A stretch of 64,000 nt of DNA from Nocardioides sp. URHA0020 (GCF_000620705.1 NZ_JIAR01000025.1:193501-257500); one strand, 5' to 3'. Shown: positions 23,955 through 34,315, counted from the first letter of the stretch. The notes: generated by a model from the sequence alone, not told the origin. Program-made: numbers and translations.

Positions 23955-24722
23955 ATGTCGGACGCACGAGAAGGCGACGACCAGGGGTCGGTCGCGCCGG
24001 CTCCCGACACCCACCTCGACGCCGACGCCGCCCGGGTCCGCGGTGAGGCGGTGCCCTCGGAGCGCGTCCCGCTGAGCAAGGAGCGCATCGTCGACGCAGC
24101 GGTGGCGTTCATCGACCGGGAGGGACTCCCGGGCCTGTCGATGCGTCGGTTGGGCACCCTGCTGGGCGTCGAGGCGATGTCGTTGTACCGGTACGTCCCC
24201 GGCCGCGAGCAGCTCCTCGACGCCGTCGTGGAGCGCATCGTCGACGAGATGGAGGCGGACCCCGACGTCGTCGAGCGCCCGCAGCACGGCTGGCAGGACT
24301 ACCTGCAACGACTCGCCCACGGGATCCGTCGGGTCGCGCTGAGCCATCCGAGGGCGTTCCCCCTCGTCGCGTCGCGACCCGCCGAGGCTCCCTGGCTGCG
24401 TCCGCCACTGCGCAGCCTGCGGTGGGTGGAGGCGTTCCTCCAGGGCCTGCGGGACGAGGGCTTCAGCGACCGGGCGACGGTTGAGTCCTACCGCGCGTTC
24501 ACGAGCTTCCTGCTGGGCCACCTGCTGCTCGAGGTCGCCGTGCTCGGCGCGGACCTCGGTCCCCTCGACGTCCTCGAGGAGGACGTCGACACCTCGCTCG
24601 CGCCGTACCCGAACGTCCGGCGGCTCTCGGGGCAGCTGCGCGAGAACCACTCCGCGCTCGAGTTCGAGGACTCCCTGGAGACCCTTCTCCAGCGGCTCGC
24701 GCTCGTCCGGACGGAGAGCTGA
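23955..24722 (+). CDS. TetR/AcrR family transcriptional regulator
   Basis: 255 aa, ATG at 23955 with GAGGAGG upstream. A 40-residue acidic lead precedes the helix-turn-helix (SKERIVDAAVAFIDREGLPGLSMRRLGTLLGVEAMSLYRYVPGREQLLDAVV, residues about 41-92). The C-terminal part (LRSLRWVEAFLQGLRDEGFSDR and YRAFTSFLLGHLLLEVAVL) resembles the TetR_C_1 ligand domain. It is divergent from the 23766 gene, leaving a 188-bp gap that may hold its operator, but I see no clear palindrome. Confidence 0.85.
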   Translation: MSDAREGDDQGSVAPAPDTHLDADAARVRGEAVPSERVPLSKERIVDAAVAFIDREGLPGLSMRRLGTLLGVEAMSLYRYVPGREQLLDAVVERIVDEMEADPDVVERPQHGWQDYLQRLAHGIRRVALSHPRAFPLVASRPAEAPWLRPPLRSLRWVEAFLQGLRDEGFSDRATVESYRAFTSFLLGHLLLEVAVLGADLGPLDVLEEDVDTSLAPYPNVRRLSGQLRENHSALEFEDSLETLLQRLALVRTES

Positions 24723-24839
24723 CCCGTCGCGGCCGTCGTTCCCGGCGGGCACCGCGCACGAGGAGGAGCCGGACAAGCCGAAGGGCCATGCCGTCCTCCT
24801 CGCCTGAGGATTCAGAACATGGCCCTGGCCTGCACCTTC

Positions 24840-24914
<75 letters not shown>

Positions 24915-24949
24915 ATTGCTTCCCGCGCCAGCGGGTGACAACTCGCGGA

Positions 24950-24979
24950 ATACTAGCCAACCGATCCGCCGGATGCGAA
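24950..24979 (-). promoter_or_regulatory. Candidate sigma-70 promoter of tRNA-Ala
   Basis: Minus strand TTCGCA (24974-24979), 18 nt, TAGTAT (24950-24955), 35 nt before the mature tRNA 5' end. Confidence 0.45.
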
Positions 24980-24990
24980 TCCGGGGAGGG

Positions 24991-25617
24991 TCAGGGCGCC
25001 ACGACGCGGTTGTACGCCTTCAGCCGCAACGCCCCACCGGCGGTGGCCTGGTCGAGCTCGACCCAGCCGCAGTTGTCCAGCCCGTGCAGGACGGCCCGCT
25101 CGGTGACGGGCCAGCCGAGGAGAGCAGGGACCGCGTCGCGGATCGCGGCCCCATGGGACACGGCCACGGCGAGCTCGCCCGGGCCGATCGAGGCGAGCAG
25201 CTCTTGCAGCGCCGCCACCATCCGGCGGGACACCTGCTCGGCGGTCTCCCCTCCGGGCACCACGTCGAAGTCGCCCAGCCGGAAGGCGGCGAACTCGTCC
25301 GGGGCGAGCGCGGCGTACTCCTCGTGGGTCAGGCCCTGCCGGTCGGCGAGGAAGTACTCGCGCAGGCGGGCGTCGTACGCCGGGGCGAGCCCGGTCTCCC
25401 CCGCGACGTACGACGCCGTCTGGCGCGCGCGCACGCTGTCGGAGGACCAGAGGGCCACCGGCGCCCTGGCGGCGAGCGCAGCGGCGACGGCGGCGGCCTG
25501 CCGGTGGCCGGTGTCGTCGAGCTCGGCCTCGAGCTGGCCCTGGACGCGGCGGGCGGCGTTCCAGGCGGTCTGGCCGTGACGGAGCAGGAGCAGTCGGCGC
25601 GCGGCCTCAGCGCTCAT
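24991..25617 (-). CDS. Histidine phosphatase family protein
   Basis: 208 aa, ATG at 25617, overlapping the rsfS stop by 11 bp. The phosphoglycerate-mutase-like signature LLLLRHGQTAWNAARRVQGQ sits at residues 9-28, with the second active-site histidine in AVAVSHGAAIRDAVP near 147. Actinobacterial genes at this position after nadD-rsfS are often annotated as glucosyl-3-phosphoglycerate or acid phosphatases. The substrate is not readable from sequence. Confidence 0.85.
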   Translation of the reverse strand: MSAEAARRLLLLRHGQTAWNAARRVQGQLEAELDDTGHRQAAAVAAALAARAPVALWSSDSVRARQTASYVAGETGLAPAYDARLREYFLADRQGLTHEEYAALAPDEFAAFRLGDFDVVPGGETAEQVSRRMVAALQELLASIGPGELAVAVSHGAAIRDAVPALLGWPVTERAVLHGLDNCGWVELDQATAGGALRLKAYNRVVAP

Positions 25618-25984
25618 GCGAGACGACGTCGGCGGGCAGCTTGATCGCCGGGCAGTCACGCCAGAGCCGCTCGAGGGCGTAGAACTGCCGCTCCTCCTCG
25701 TGCTGCACGTGCACGACGATCTCGCCGTAGTCGATCAGCACCCAGCGTCCGTCGCGCTCGCCCTCGCGGCGCAGCGGCTTGGCGCCGATGTCGCGCAGCC
25801 GGTCCTCGATCTCGTCGACGATCGACTTGACCTGGCGGTCGTTGGACGCCGAGGCGAGCACGAACGCGTCGCTGATCGCGAGCTGCTCGCTCACGTCGAA
25901 GGCGATGATGTTGGACGCGAGCTTGTCGGACGCCGCACGGGCGGCGGCCTGGACGAGCTCGATGGCGTGTTCTGTGGCAGTCAC
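25607..25984 (-). CDS. rsfS: Ribosome silencing factor
   Basis: 125 aa, GTG at 25984, overlapping the nadD stop by 4 bp. The RsfS/DUF143 core is complete: [35 protein letters not shown], then [25 protein letters not shown]. It binds ribosomal protein L14 on the large subunit and blocks subunit joining in starvation. The nadD-rsfS pairing is strongly conserved across bacteria. Confidence 0.95.
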   Translation of the reverse strand: MTATEHAIELVQAAARAASDKLASNIIAFDVSEQLAISDAFVLASASNDRQVKSIVDEIEDRLRDIGAKPLRREGERDGRWVLIDYGEIVVHVQHEEERQFYALERLWRDCPAIKLPADVVSHER

Positions 25985-26601
25985 TGACGGTCCTCTGTGG
26001 AGTCCTGTGGGTACAGGTGGTGCTTGGCGATGTATTGGACGACGCCGTCGGGCACGAGGTACCAGACCGGCTCGCCGCGGCGGGTGCGCTCACGGCAGTT
26101 GGTGGAGGAGATCGCCAGGGCGGGGATCTCGACCATCGTGACGCGGTCGGCGGGGATCCCGTCGAGCGTGGCCTCGGTCATCGTGTAGCCGGGCCGGGTG
26201 CAGCCGACGAACTGGGCGAGCGAGAAGAGCTCCTCGGCATCGCGCCAGGTGAAGATGTCGGCCAGCGCGTCGGCACCGGTGATGAAGTAGAGCTCGGCGT
26301 CGGGCAACCGGGCCGCGAGGTCCTTCAGCGTGTCGATCGTGTACGTCGGCCCGTGCCGGTCGATGTCGACGCGGGAGACGTTGAAGCGCGGGTTGGCGGC
26401 GGTCGCGATGACCGTCATCAGGTAGCGGTCCTCGGCCGGGGAGACGTCGCGGTCCGACTTCTGCCACGGATCACCGGTCGGCACGAAGACGACCTCGTCG
26501 AGGTCGAACCACGACTGCACCTCCGACGCGGCCACGAGGTGGCCGTGATGGATCGGGTCGAAGGTGCCGCCCATGACACCGACCCGGCGGGCGCCCGACA
26601 C
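25981..26601 (-). CDS. nadD: Nicotinate-nucleotide adenylyltransferase
   Basis: 206 aa, GTG at 26601. The nucleotidyltransferase motif [12 protein letters not shown] is at residues 11-22 and the ISST motif at about 165 ([16 protein letters not shown]). [12 protein letters not shown] and [11 protein letters not shown] are family-typical. It makes nicotinic acid adenine dinucleotide from NaMN and ATP in NAD synthesis. It sits in the run proA - small peptide - nadD - rsfS. Confidence 0.95.
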   Translation of the reverse strand: MSGARRVGVMGGTFDPIHHGHLVAASEVQSWFDLDEVVFVPTGDPWQKSDRDVSPAEDRYLMTVIATAANPRFNVSRVDIDRHGPTYTIDTLKDLAARLPDAELYFITGADALADIFTWRDAEELFSLAQFVGCTRPGYTMTEATLDGIPADRVTMVEIPALAISSTNCRERTRRGEPVWYLVPDGVVQYIAKHHLYPQDSTEDRQ

Positions 26602-26612
26602 GAGCCCGGTGG

Positions 26613-26753
26613 TCAGCTGTGCTCTCGTCCCGCACCGAAGGCCAGCAGGCCCAGCAGCAGAGCCAGCAGGATCCCCAGCGCCACCCCGCCGACGAGCCAG
26701 TGGTTCGGCACGTTGGGGTTCTCGGTGTGCAGGACGGTCAGCAGCGCGTTCAT
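26613..26753 (-). CDS. 46-aa single-helix membrane peptide upstream of nadD
   Basis: A small frame from the ATG at 26753 to the TGA at 26613, ending 11 nt before nadD. The translation begins [18 protein letters not shown], followed by one hydrophobic helix ([21 protein letters not shown]) and GAGREHS. The N-terminal half is polar and the C-terminal cap short, as in real small membrane proteins. Its spacing fits operon membership between proA and nadD. The start has no strong ribosome site. Confidence 0.6.
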   Translation of the reverse strand: MNALLTVLHTENPNVPNHWLVGGVALGILLALLLGLLAFGAGREHS

Positions 26754-26768
26754 GGTCGACACCCTACC

Positions 26769-26943
26769 GGTGGTTTCGAGGCTCGCTGCGCTCGCACCTC
26801 AACCACCGTGCCCGGCACGCTGCGCTCGCACCTCAACCACCGTGCCCGGCACGCCGCGCTCGGTCCTCGACCACCGTGCCCGGCACGCCGCGCTCGCACC
26901 TCGACCACCGTGCCCGGCACGCCGCGCTCGGTCCTCAACCACC
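26769..26943. repeat. 34-bp tandem array with hairpin head (REP-like)
   Basis: Starts with GGTGGTTTCGAGGCTCG and a matching AACCACC arm (26769-26807). It then repeats a 34-bp unit beginning CCTCAACCACCGTGCCCGG at 26797, 26831, 26865, 26899 and, partially, 26933. It ends 2 bp before the proA stop. There are no intervening spacers and no transposase. The same head sequence bounds the element at 41445-41607. Confidence 0.85.
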
Positions 26944-26945
26944 GC

Positions 26946-28190
26946 TCAGCGCACGTGGCCGTCGCCGGTCACGACGTACTTGGTCGAGGTCATCTCCGGC
27001 AGGCCCATCGGGCCCCGCGCGTGCAGCTTCTGGGTGCTGATCCCGATCTCGGCGCCGAAGCCGAACTCGCCGCCGTCGGTGAAGCGGGTCGAGGCGTTGA
27101 CCAGCACCGCCGCCGAGTCGACGGCCGCGGTGAACCGGCGGGCCGCCGCCTGGTCGCGGGTCAGGATCGCCTCCGTGTGCTGGCTCGAGAAGCGTCGGAT
27201 GTGGGAGATCGCCGCCTCGAGGTCCGGTACGACGGCAGCGGAGATGTCGAGCGAGAGGTACTCGGTCGCGTAGTCCTCCTCGGTGGCTGCGACGACCCCG
27301 TCCTGCGCGGCGAAGGTCGGGTCGCCGTGGACCGTCACTCCAGCCTCCTGGAGCGCGACGACCACCCGCGGCACGAAGTCCTCGGCGACGTCGGCGTGCA
27401 CGAGCAGCGACTCGGCCGCGTTGCAGACGCTGGTGCGGTGGGTCTTGGCGTTGAGCACGATCGCCAGCGCCTGGTCGAGGTCGGCCGCGCGGTCGACGTA
27501 CACGTGGCAGTTGCCCACCCCGGTCTCGATCACCGGCACGGTCGACTCCTCGACGACCGAGCGGATCAGGCCCGCGCCGCCGCGCGGGATCAGCACGTCG
27601 ACGTGCCCGCGTGCCCGCATCAGCTCCTTGACGCTCTCGTGGCTGTCGCCGGGCACCAGCTGGACGACGTCGGCCGGCAGCCCGGTCGCGGCGACGGCGT
27701 CGCGCAGCACGGCGACGATCGCGGCGTTGCTCGACCGCGCGCTGGAGCTGCCGCGCAGGAGGACCGCGTTGCCGGACTTCAGGCAGATGCCGGCCGCGTC
27801 GGCGGTGACGTTGGGGCGGGCCTCGTAGATCATGCCGACGACGCCGAACGGCACCCGCACCTGGCGCAGCTCGAGGCCGTTGGCGAGCGTGCTGCCACGT
27901 ACGACGTCACCGACCGGATCGGGCAGGGCGGCGACGTCGCGCAGCCCCTGGGCCATGCCCTCGATCCGCTCGGGCGTCAGCCGCAGCCGGTCCACGATGT
28001 TGGGCGCGGTGCCACCGGACTCGGCGCGCGTCACGTCCTCGGCGTTGGCCGCCAGGACCTCCGCCTCGTGCCGCGAGAGCGCCGCGGCCATCGCCAGCAG
28101 GGCGGCGTCCTTCCGGGCCCGGGTGGCCAGCGCGAGCTCGAGGCTCGCCGTCCGGGCCCGGACCGCGACCTGCAGCACCTCGGAGATCAT
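26946..28190 (-). CDS. proA: Glutamate-5-semialdehyde dehydrogenase (gamma-glutamyl phosphate reductase)
   Basis: 414 aa, ATG at 28190. An aldehyde dehydrogenase fold with [30 protein letters not shown] near residue 120 and the catalytic cysteine in [19 protein letters not shown] near 257. The C-terminus is [22 protein letters not shown]. It reduces gamma-glutamyl phosphate with NADPH for proline synthesis. The partner proB is not in view. It is the first gene of the minus-strand run into nadD. Confidence 0.95.
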   Translation of the reverse strand: MISEVLQVAVRARTASLELALATRARKDAALLAMAAALSRHEAEVLAANAEDVTRAESGGTAPNIVDRLRLTPERIEGMAQGLRDVAALPDPVGDVVRGSTLANGLELRQVRVPFGVVGMIYEARPNVTADAAGICLKSGNAVLLRGSSSARSSNAAIVAVLRDAVAATGLPADVVQLVPGDSHESVKELMRARGHVDVLIPRGGAGLIRSVVEESTVPVIETGVGNCHVYVDRAADLDQALAIVLNAKTHRTSVCNAAESLLVHADVAEDFVPRVVVALQEAGVTVHGDPTFAAQDGVVAATEEDYATEYLSLDISAAVVPDLEAAISHIRRFSSQHTEAILTRDQAAARRFTAAVDSAAVLVNASTRFTDGGEFGFGAEIGISTQKLHARGPMGLPEMTSTKYVVTGDGHVR

Positions 28191-28218
28191 GGGTCCCAGG
28201 CTAGGGGCCCCGACCGGA

Positions 28219-29577
28219 CTAGCCGTGGCAGGGCCGACGCGTGGGCTTGACGCCGACGGGGTGGGTGGCGTCCTTGTCCTTCCACATCCTGCTGAAGAGG
28301 TGGAAGTACTTGGAGTAGACGCGACCGCCGTTGAGGCGCAGCGTCACCTCGTCGTTGGAGTACGAGACGGCCGACCAGTTCTCCGAGCCGGTCCACACCG
28401 CCTTGGTCCGCTTCCCGGCGTACGAGCCGCTGATCGCCAGCACCTTGTAGTGGGAGTAGCAGCGCGGACCCGTCACCAGCTTCTGGCCGTTGGTCGACAC
28501 CCGGTCGCCGAAGTCCCAGTCAGCAGCCTTCATCGGGATCTTGGCCCCGCGCAGGATGCTGGCCGTCGAGGGCCCGAGCACGCTGCCGATCACCTTCACC
28601 AAGCAGCCCGAACGGCGCAGCGAGGCCACCTTCCTGGCGATCCGGTCACCGCGGCCGCCGTACCAGCCGTACATGATGACGCGCACGACGGTGCGACCCG
28701 CGCTGCCGGTGCCCCTCGGTGCCTTGCAGCCGACCTTGTCGAGACGCTGGATGACGGGGTCGCTGCTGCCCCGACGCAGTGCCGGCGTCGTCGACGTCGT
28801 GCGCTGGGCGGCACCGGCGGCCTGCTTGAAGAAGTAGACCGAGCGCACCGGCGAGCTGTAGTTGATCCGACGCGGCTTCGCCTTGCGGTCGGCCTTGAGC
28901 TGCAGGAAGACCTTGACCCAGGTCCGGTAGAGGGCCTTGTCGCCGACGATCGTGTTCATGTCGTTCCACTGCGCGAAGGCGGAGCCGTTGGTCAGGTTGC
29001 CGGAGGTCGCCATGACGACGTACTTGGCCGCGCCGGTCCGGCTGAACGAGTAGATCTTGGTGTGCAGGTCACCGGTCTTGCCCTTGCGGCAGGAGCCCGT
29101 GCAGAAGACGATGAAGCTCGAGCGCTTGCGGCTCTGGCCGAGCTCCCTGACGATCCGCTTCTGCGCCTTGTTGGGCTTCGGCTTGACGGCGGACGGCTCG
29201 GCCTCGGGGTCGTCGGCGTCCTCGGTCTCGTCCGGCAGCGTGTCGGTCTTGGCGGTGTGGTCCATGACGACCATCTGCACGTGGACCCCGCGGCGGTGCG
29301 CCCGGATCAGCAGCTTCGCGACGTCCATGCGGTCGAAGGAGAAGCTCGAGAGCCGGATCGTGGAGCCCTTGTGGGTGTGCTTGATCGCCCGCTTGAGGCG
29401 GGTGACGATCTCGCCGCGCGCGTCGGCGTTGCCGGTGGGATCGTTGAAGCTGACACCGACCGGCGGCTTCCAGCGGTCGCGCGCCGCGTTCGCAGGGCTC
29501 AGCGGAACGATGCTGAGCAACGACGCCCCAATCGCAAGTGCCAGCAACGTCACGGCCCGAGTTGTCCCCTGTGTCAC
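28219..29577 (-). CDS. Secreted phospholipase D-like protein (two HKD-type motifs)
   Basis: 452 aa from a GTG at 29577 that starts a signal peptide ([24 protein letters not shown], cleavage after residue about 32). The mature chain has two PLD half-sites: H-T-K in [12 protein letters not shown] with a following SGNLTNGS, and H-Y-K in [12 protein letters not shown] with TGSENWS. Both lack the full HxKx4D aspartate but keep the histidine-lysine pair. It is predicted to be exported and hydrolyse phosphodiesters. Substrate unknown. Confidence 0.8.
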   Translation of the reverse strand: MTQGTTRAVTLLALAIGASLLSIVPLSPANAARDRWKPPVGVSFNDPTGNADARGEIVTRLKRAIKHTHKGSTIRLSSFSFDRMDVAKLLIRAHRRGVHVQMVVMDHTAKTDTLPDETEDADDPEAEPSAVKPKPNKAQKRIVRELGQSRKRSSFIVFCTGSCRKGKTGDLHTKIYSFSRTGAAKYVVMATSGNLTNGSAFAQWNDMNTIVGDKALYRTWVKVFLQLKADRKAKPRRINYSSPVRSVYFFKQAAGAAQRTTSTTPALRRGSSDPVIQRLDKVGCKAPRGTGSAGRTVVRVIMYGWYGGRGDRIARKVASLRRSGCLVKVIGSVLGPSTASILRGAKIPMKAADWDFGDRVSTNGQKLVTGPRCYSHYKVLAISGSYAGKRTKAVWTGSENWSAVSYSNDEVTLRLNGGRVYSKYFHLFSRMWKDKDATHPVGVKPTRRPCHG

Positions 29578-29645
29578 AGCGGAAGTGTAAATGCCATCCG
29601 TGCCGATCGTGGCAATCGCGCCACATCCAGCACGGCGTCCCACCC

Positions 29646-30476
29646 CTAGGGGTGAGCGGCGGCGTGGAGGTCGCCCCCGGCACCGATCGCGGCCAGCAGC
29701 CCGGCGGCCCGGGTGGCGACCGGGTGCTGCCCGGCGCGGGGGGCCAGGCCCGCGAGGGCGTGGAGATCCGCGGCCCGGGCCAGCTCCAGCGCCCGGCCCG
29801 GCGGGGTGCCCCGGAGCTCGGCGTACGTCGCGAGCACGGCGTCGACGTACGCCGGCGCCCGGTCGAAGCGGAGCACGCTGCCGAGGTCGGCGAACGGGTG
29901 GCCGGCGTGCGCGAGCTCCCAGTCCAGCACGCCGACGACCTCCCCCGTGCCCGGGTCGAGGAGCAGGTTCGCGGGATCGAGGTCGCCGTGGACCAGGCAG
30001 CTGCGGGTCTCCTCGTCGAGCAGCGCCTCCGCGGTCGCTCGCAGCGCACCGAGCGACTCGGGCAGCTCCGGCTCGACGGGCTCGACGCGCAGGTCGCCGT
30101 CCACGAAGACACCGCGGTCCAGCAACGGCATCCCGCCGAGCGTGGCGACCACGCGGCCGACCGACTCCCCCACCCGTCGCAGCCCGTCGTCGTCGAGCGT
30201 CGGGAGCAGCAGGTCGCCGCGCACACCGGGCAGGAACTCGGTCACCAGCAGGGCGGGCAGCCCGGTGGCCGGGTCGGCGCGGCGTACCTCGAGGACCTCC
30301 GGCACCGGCAGCAGCCCGCGCACCAGGCGCAGCACCGCGGCGTCGACCTCCTGTGCCACGGGGCCACGACGACCGTCGGCATAGATGCGTACGACGGTCC
30401 GCTCGCCGCCGGCGTCGGCGACGAAGGTCTGGCCCGACCAGCCGCCCTCGAGCGGCTCCAGCGATGCGAACTCCAC
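29646..30476 (-). CDS. Aminoglycoside-phosphotransferase-family kinase
   Basis: 276 aa, GTG at 30476. The APH fold shows GGWSGQTFVA as the glycine-rich loop, the catalytic loop LVHGDLDPANLLLD near residue 180 and GEVVGVLDWELAHAGHPFADLG with the metal-binding aspartate. It is a small-molecule kinase; the substrate could be a sugar, choline, amino sugar or antibiotic. It starts 9 nt after the helicase stop and may be co-transcribed. Confidence 0.8.
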   Translation of the reverse strand: MEFASLEPLEGGWSGQTFVADAGGERTVVRIYADGRRGPVAQEVDAAVLRLVRGLLPVPEVLEVRRADPATGLPALLVTEFLPGVRGDLLLPTLDDDGLRRVGESVGRVVATLGGMPLLDRGVFVDGDLRVEPVEPELPESLGALRATAEALLDEETRSCLVHGDLDPANLLLDPGTGEVVGVLDWELAHAGHPFADLGSVLRFDRAPAYVDAVLATYAELRGTPPGRALELARAADLHALAGLAPRAGQHPVATRAAGLLAAIGAGGDLHAAAHP

Positions 30477-30485
30477 CGCCCGAGC

Positions 30486-33290
30486 CTAGGACCAGGTGCG
30501 GCGGATCACGGTCGCGGCGGCGAACGGGTCGCTGCCCTGCTGGGCGGCGATGACACCGGCGCCCCGGGGCGAGCCGGTGTAGAGCAGCTCGGTCGGCCCG
30601 ACCCAGCGCTCCCAGGCGGTCGCGAAGGCTCCGGCGCGCGTGGCGTTGACGCCGAGCACGGTCGGGACCGCGTGCCACGCCTCGCCCGACGGGTGCGCCC
30701 GACCGAGCGCCGCGCGCACCGCGGCCGCTCCCCGCAGGCCGGCCCACACGCCCGGGACGGGGACGTCGGCGGGTGCGAGGACGTAGCGGGCGACGACGTA
30801 CCGCGGCGCGGCCAGCGGGGCCAGCAGCTGCTCCAACGCCTCGGTGAAGAGCCACGCCGACGGCTCGTCGGCGCCCTCCAGCCGGCAGCGGTACTCGCCG
30901 CTCGGGTGCGGCTCGACGACCACGGCGTCGGCACCGGGCGCGGCGAGCCCGGCACCGGTCAGCGCGTCGGCGACCGCGCAGGCCAGCTGCTCGAGGGTCG
31001 GCCCGGCCAACACCCGCGCCAGCAGCCCGGCGCTCCAGACCCGGAGCTCGTCGCGGCGGTGCCGCACCGTGGCCAGCCCGGCACCGACGGTCGCGACGCC
31101 CAGACCGAGGGCGACCAGCGGCTGCACCGCCACCGACACCACGCCGGCCGCCGCCAGCCCGGCCGTCGACAGGTCACCGACGCCGAGCGTCCGGGGGCCG
31201 TCGTCGGCTCCCCGCAGCAGCACGCCCTCGGCACCCACGACGACGGTCGGTGGCACCGGCCGCTGGTCGGGACCGACCACCGGCGCGAGCCGGCCGCGTA
31301 CCCGCAGGGTCGGTCGCACCTGGTCGGCGTACGGCTCCCCGATCCGCCACCAGGCGCGCACCGCGTGGCGGTCGGCGGCCCGCTGCCGCATCCGGTCGTT
31401 CAGCCGGTCGAGGTCCGCGGCCGCGGGAGGGGCGTACGGCGAGAACGACGCGTCCAGGTGTCCGACGCCGTCGACCACGTCGCCCTCGGCGTCGACCCCT
31501 TGGAAGCCGACGTGCTTGCGCACCAGCCGATCCCAGTCCTGGCCGCCGCGCGGGTGCGCCTCGGTGAGACAGACGACCGACCAGGTCAGGGCGACCTTGT
31601 CCGGCCACGTCGGGTCGACCCGCAGCGCACGACCGCGGGTCTGGACGACCGCCGTGCTGGTCGTCGCGGTGGTCAGGTCGATCAGGGTGCTGATCCGGCG
31701 GGCGTCCCAGCCCTCGCCCAGCAGGCCGCGCGTGCCGACGAGGACCCGGGACCCGCCGCTCTCGAAGAAGCGGGTGACGAGCGGCACCCAGCGCCGACTG
31801 GTCCACGGTCCGGTCAGCCGCGCCACCGACCCGTCTCCCGGCTCGACGACCAGGGCGTCGGCCAGGCGCGGGTCGGTGCGCCGTACGTCCTCGACCAGGG
31901 CCCGCAGCGTGCCCTCGCCGGCGGCGACGGTGGAGCCGGTCACCAGCAGCGGGTCGAGCCCGGCGGTGGCCGGGTCGGCGGCGAGGGCCGCGATGACCGA
32001 ACGGGCCGACCCCTCCTGCTCGTCGATGACCCCGTCGAGCTCGCGCGGGACGATCGCGGTGGCGCGCTCGTGGTCGCAGAGCACCAGCACCCGGGCGTGC
32101 TCGCCGAGGGCGTCCCACTCCCCCGCCACCAGACCCACGGCGGCGGTCGTCTTCGCCAGCGACCGGGCCAGCACCCGGTCGACGATCGAGCGGCCGGGGC
32201 GCACGCCCCGCCGGGTCCAGACGTAGCCCACCGCAGGCAGCGCCCGGCGTACGACGGCGAGGACCTCGTGGTCGCGCGCGTCGTCGCTGTCGGTCACGCA
32301 CCGCAGCAGCCAGTCATCGAGCAGCGCGACCCAGTCCGCCGGACTCGGCGGTCGACGGTGCCGCTCCGAGACGAGCGCACCGGGCGGCAGGTCCAGCAGA
32401 TCCACGAAGTGCAGGCGGAGCGCCGCGTCGAGCTGCTCGGGCGTGGCGGGGCCGCGAGGCGTGGCGGTCACGAACCGGTCGTCGAGCCACTGCAGGAACG
32501 GCAGCGAGCCGAAGGCGGGGTCCGTCAACCGGGTCGTCAGCTCGGCGAACCGGGTCGCCTCCGCGGCCAGCCACTCCTCCTCGTGGGCGGTCGGCGTGAC
32601 CAGGTGGGCGAGCTCGAGGTACGGCGCCAAGTCGCCCTCGCGGACCAGTGCCGGGACGCCGGCCTGGAAGACGATCCCGCCGAAGAGGTCGTCGACGAGC
32701 GCGGCCTGGTCGGCGTCCAGGGTCGCCGGCGGCGTCGCGGTCAGTCCCAGCACCCGGGAGCCGGAGAGCTCGGCGAGCACCTCCGCGAGCAGCTCGCCCC
32801 ACACCTCGAGCAGGTGGTGGCACTCGTCGAGGACGAGCAGCAGCCCGGGCGTGGCCCGCAACCGCTCGACCAGTGCGCGCCCGTTGGGGTGGAGGCGGGC
32901 GAGCTGCGTCGTACCGGCGCCGTCCGGGTCGTCGGCCACCTCGTCGTCGGCGTCGAAGACGGCGACCGCCTGGTAGGTCAGCGAGACGAGCTGCGCGTCC
33001 AGGGAGCGGTCGTCGGAGGCCGTCAGCCCGAGGGCCGTCGCGGCATCCACCCACTGACCCTGGATCGCGGTGTTGGGGCTGAGCACCACGGCGCGGGTGA
33101 CGGTGCCGTCCGCGAGGTGCCGGGCCGCCGTCTCCAGGCCGACCCGGGTCTTGCCGCCTCCGGGCGGGAGCGCGATCCACGCCCGGGTCCGGCCGGCGGC
33201 GTACGCCGTCTCCAGCGCCGCCAGCGCGCCGCGCTGATGGATCCGCAGCGGTGGAGGACCCACGACAGACGGGTCGTCCGCCTCAGGCAT
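30486..33290 (-). CDS. DEAD/DEAH-box SF2 helicase with large uncharacterised C-terminus
   Basis: 934 aa if the ATG at 33290 is used; GTG at 33263 and ATG at 33302 are alternatives. SF2 motifs are clear: Walker A PPGGGKTR near residue 45, DECHH near 154, LTATPP near 185 and motif [12 protein letters not shown] near 550. Between motifs III and VI a 350-residue insert spans two domains. The last 350 residues contain hydrophobic helices ([29 protein letters not shown]) and no known domain. It is related to helicases annotated as DEAD/DEAH-like or restriction-type. Function unknown. Confidence 0.78.
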   Translation of the reverse strand: MPEADDPSVVGPPPLRIHQRGALAALETAYAAGRTRAWIALPPGGGKTRVGLETAARHLADGTVTRAVVLSPNTAIQGQWVDAATALGLTASDDRSLDAQLVSLTYQAVAVFDADDEVADDPDGAGTTQLARLHPNGRALVERLRATPGLLLVLDECHHLLEVWGELLAEVLAELSGSRVLGLTATPPATLDADQAALVDDLFGGIVFQAGVPALVREGDLAPYLELAHLVTPTAHEEEWLAAEATRFAELTTRLTDPAFGSLPFLQWLDDRFVTATPRGPATPEQLDAALRLHFVDLLDLPPGALVSERHRRPPSPADWVALLDDWLLRCVTDSDDARDHEVLAVVRRALPAVGYVWTRRGVRPGRSIVDRVLARSLAKTTAAVGLVAGEWDALGEHARVLVLCDHERATAIVPRELDGVIDEQEGSARSVIAALAADPATAGLDPLLVTGSTVAAGEGTLRALVEDVRRTDPRLADALVVEPGDGSVARLTGPWTSRRWVPLVTRFFESGGSRVLVGTRGLLGEGWDARRISTLIDLTTATTSTAVVQTRGRALRVDPTWPDKVALTWSVVCLTEAHPRGGQDWDRLVRKHVGFQGVDAEGDVVDGVGHLDASFSPYAPPAAADLDRLNDRMRQRAADRHAVRAWWRIGEPYADQVRPTLRVRGRLAPVVGPDQRPVPPTVVVGAEGVLLRGADDGPRTLGVGDLSTAGLAAAGVVSVAVQPLVALGLGVATVGAGLATVRHRRDELRVWSAGLLARVLAGPTLEQLACAVADALTGAGLAAPGADAVVVEPHPSGEYRCRLEGADEPSAWLFTEALEQLLAPLAAPRYVVARYVLAPADVPVPGVWAGLRGAAAVRAALGRAHPSGEAWHAVPTVLGVNATRAGAFATAWERWVGPTELLYTGSPRGAGVIAAQQGSDPFAAATVIRRTWS

Positions 33291-33323
33291 GCCCAGTGAC
33301 ATGCGTGAGGCGGACGACCCGTC
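33268..33323 (-). terminator. 24-bp hairpin between etfA and the helicase
   Basis: Arms at 33268-33291 and 33300-33323 pair with a single mismatch around an 8-nt loop, starting 13 nt after the etfA stop. No U-tract follows. The ATG candidates of the helicase at 33290 and 33302 fall inside or at the edge of the stem. Confidence 0.7.
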
Positions 33324-33336
33324 CATGCAGGGGGAC

Positions 33337-34302
33337 TCAGCCCTTGCGCTTGTTGATCTCCTCAGTGGCGGCGGGCAGCACCGTGTGCAGGTCACCCACC
33401 ACCCCGAAGTCGACGAGCTCGAACATCGGGGCCTCTTCGTCCTTGTTGACGGCCACGATGGTCTTCGAGGTCTGCATGCCGGCGCGGTGCTGGATCGCAC
33501 CGGAGATGCCGTTGGCGACGTACAGCTGCGGCGAGACCGTCTTGCCGGTCTGGCCGACCTGGAAGGTGTGCGGCATCCAGCCCGAGTCGACGGCGGCCCG
33601 CGAGGCGCCGACGGCCGCGCCGAGGGCGTCCGCGAGGGCCTCGATCGGCTCGAAGTTGCCGCCGGTGCCACGACCGCCCGAGACCACGATCGCGGCCTCG
33701 GTCAGCTCGGGGCGACCGGTGGCCTGCCGCGGCTGGGCGGCCACGATCTGCGCGGTCTTCGCGGTGTCGGAGATGGTCGGCGTGAACTCCTCGACCGCAC
33801 CGGCGCCCTCGGACTCCTCGGGAGCAGCCGAGTTGGGCTTGACCGTGATGATCGGGGTGCCCTGGGTGACCTTCGCCTGGACCGTGAAGTTGCCCGCGAA
33901 CACGCTCTGCGTGGTCACCGGCGCTCCACCGTCACCGGGCTGGACGTCGACGGCGTCGGTGATCAGGCCGGACTGGAGCTTGATCGACAGGCGACCACCG
34001 ATCTCCTTGCCCTCGGCGGAGGACGGGATCAGGATCGCGGCCGGCGACGCCTTCTCGACGAGCTGGGCGAGGGCCTCGGCCTTGGGCGCGACGAGGTAGC
34101 CCTTGAGCTGGGCGTCGTCGACCACGTAGACCTTCTCCGCGCCGTACTTCTTGACCTTGTCGGTCACCTCGGACGCCTTGTCGGCGGGACCGATGTAGAC
34201 CGCAGAGGGCTCACCGAGCCGCTTGGCGATGGTGAGCAGCTCGTACGTGGGCTTCTTGACCGCGCCGTCGACGTGGTCGACGACAACCAGAACTTCAGAC
34301 AT
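33337..34302 (-). CDS. etfA: Electron transfer flavoprotein, alpha subunit
   Basis: 321 aa, ATG at 34302, 13 nt after the etfB stop. N-terminal domain [28 protein letters not shown]. The C-terminal FAD-binding domain has [37 protein letters not shown] and [34 protein letters not shown], the standard EtfA signatures. It carries FAD and, with EtfB, moves electrons from acyl-CoA dehydrogenases to the quinone pool. Confidence 0.96.
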   Translation of the reverse strand: MSEVLVVVDHVDGAVKKPTYELLTIAKRLGEPSAVYIGPADKASEVTDKVKKYGAEKVYVVDDAQLKGYLVAPKAEALAQLVEKASPAAILIPSSAEGKEIGGRLSIKLQSGLITDAVDVQPGDGGAPVTTQSVFAGNFTVQAKVTQGTPIITVKPNSAAPEESEGAGAVEEFTPTISDTAKTAQIVAAQPRQATGRPELTEAAIVVSGGRGTGGNFEPIEALADALGAAVGASRAAVDSGWMPHTFQVGQTGKTVSPQLYVANGISGAIQHRAGMQTSKTIVAVNKDEEAPMFELVDFGVVGDLHTVLPAATEEINKRKG

Positions 34303-34315
34303 CAGGCAGCGCTCC

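Noticed and set aside
26769..26943. Possible CRISPR array
   Set aside because: The units are directly adjacent with no unique spacers, and no cas genes are near.
28219..30476. APH-like kinase as an antibiotic-resistance gene
   Set aside because: Family membership alone does not show aminoglycoside use, and no mobile element or cassette is near.
30486..33290. Helicase as part of a known anti-phage system
   Set aside because: The neighbours are an APH-like kinase, etf genes and a PLD protein, with no methylase, nuclease or other partner of a known defence set; the PLD protein is secreted.
29538..33299. A very long open frame opposite the helicase, APH and PLD genes
   Set aside because: High GC leaves long antisense frames open. 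The translation is Arg/Gly/Pro-rich with no domain, and the minus strand carries clear motifs.
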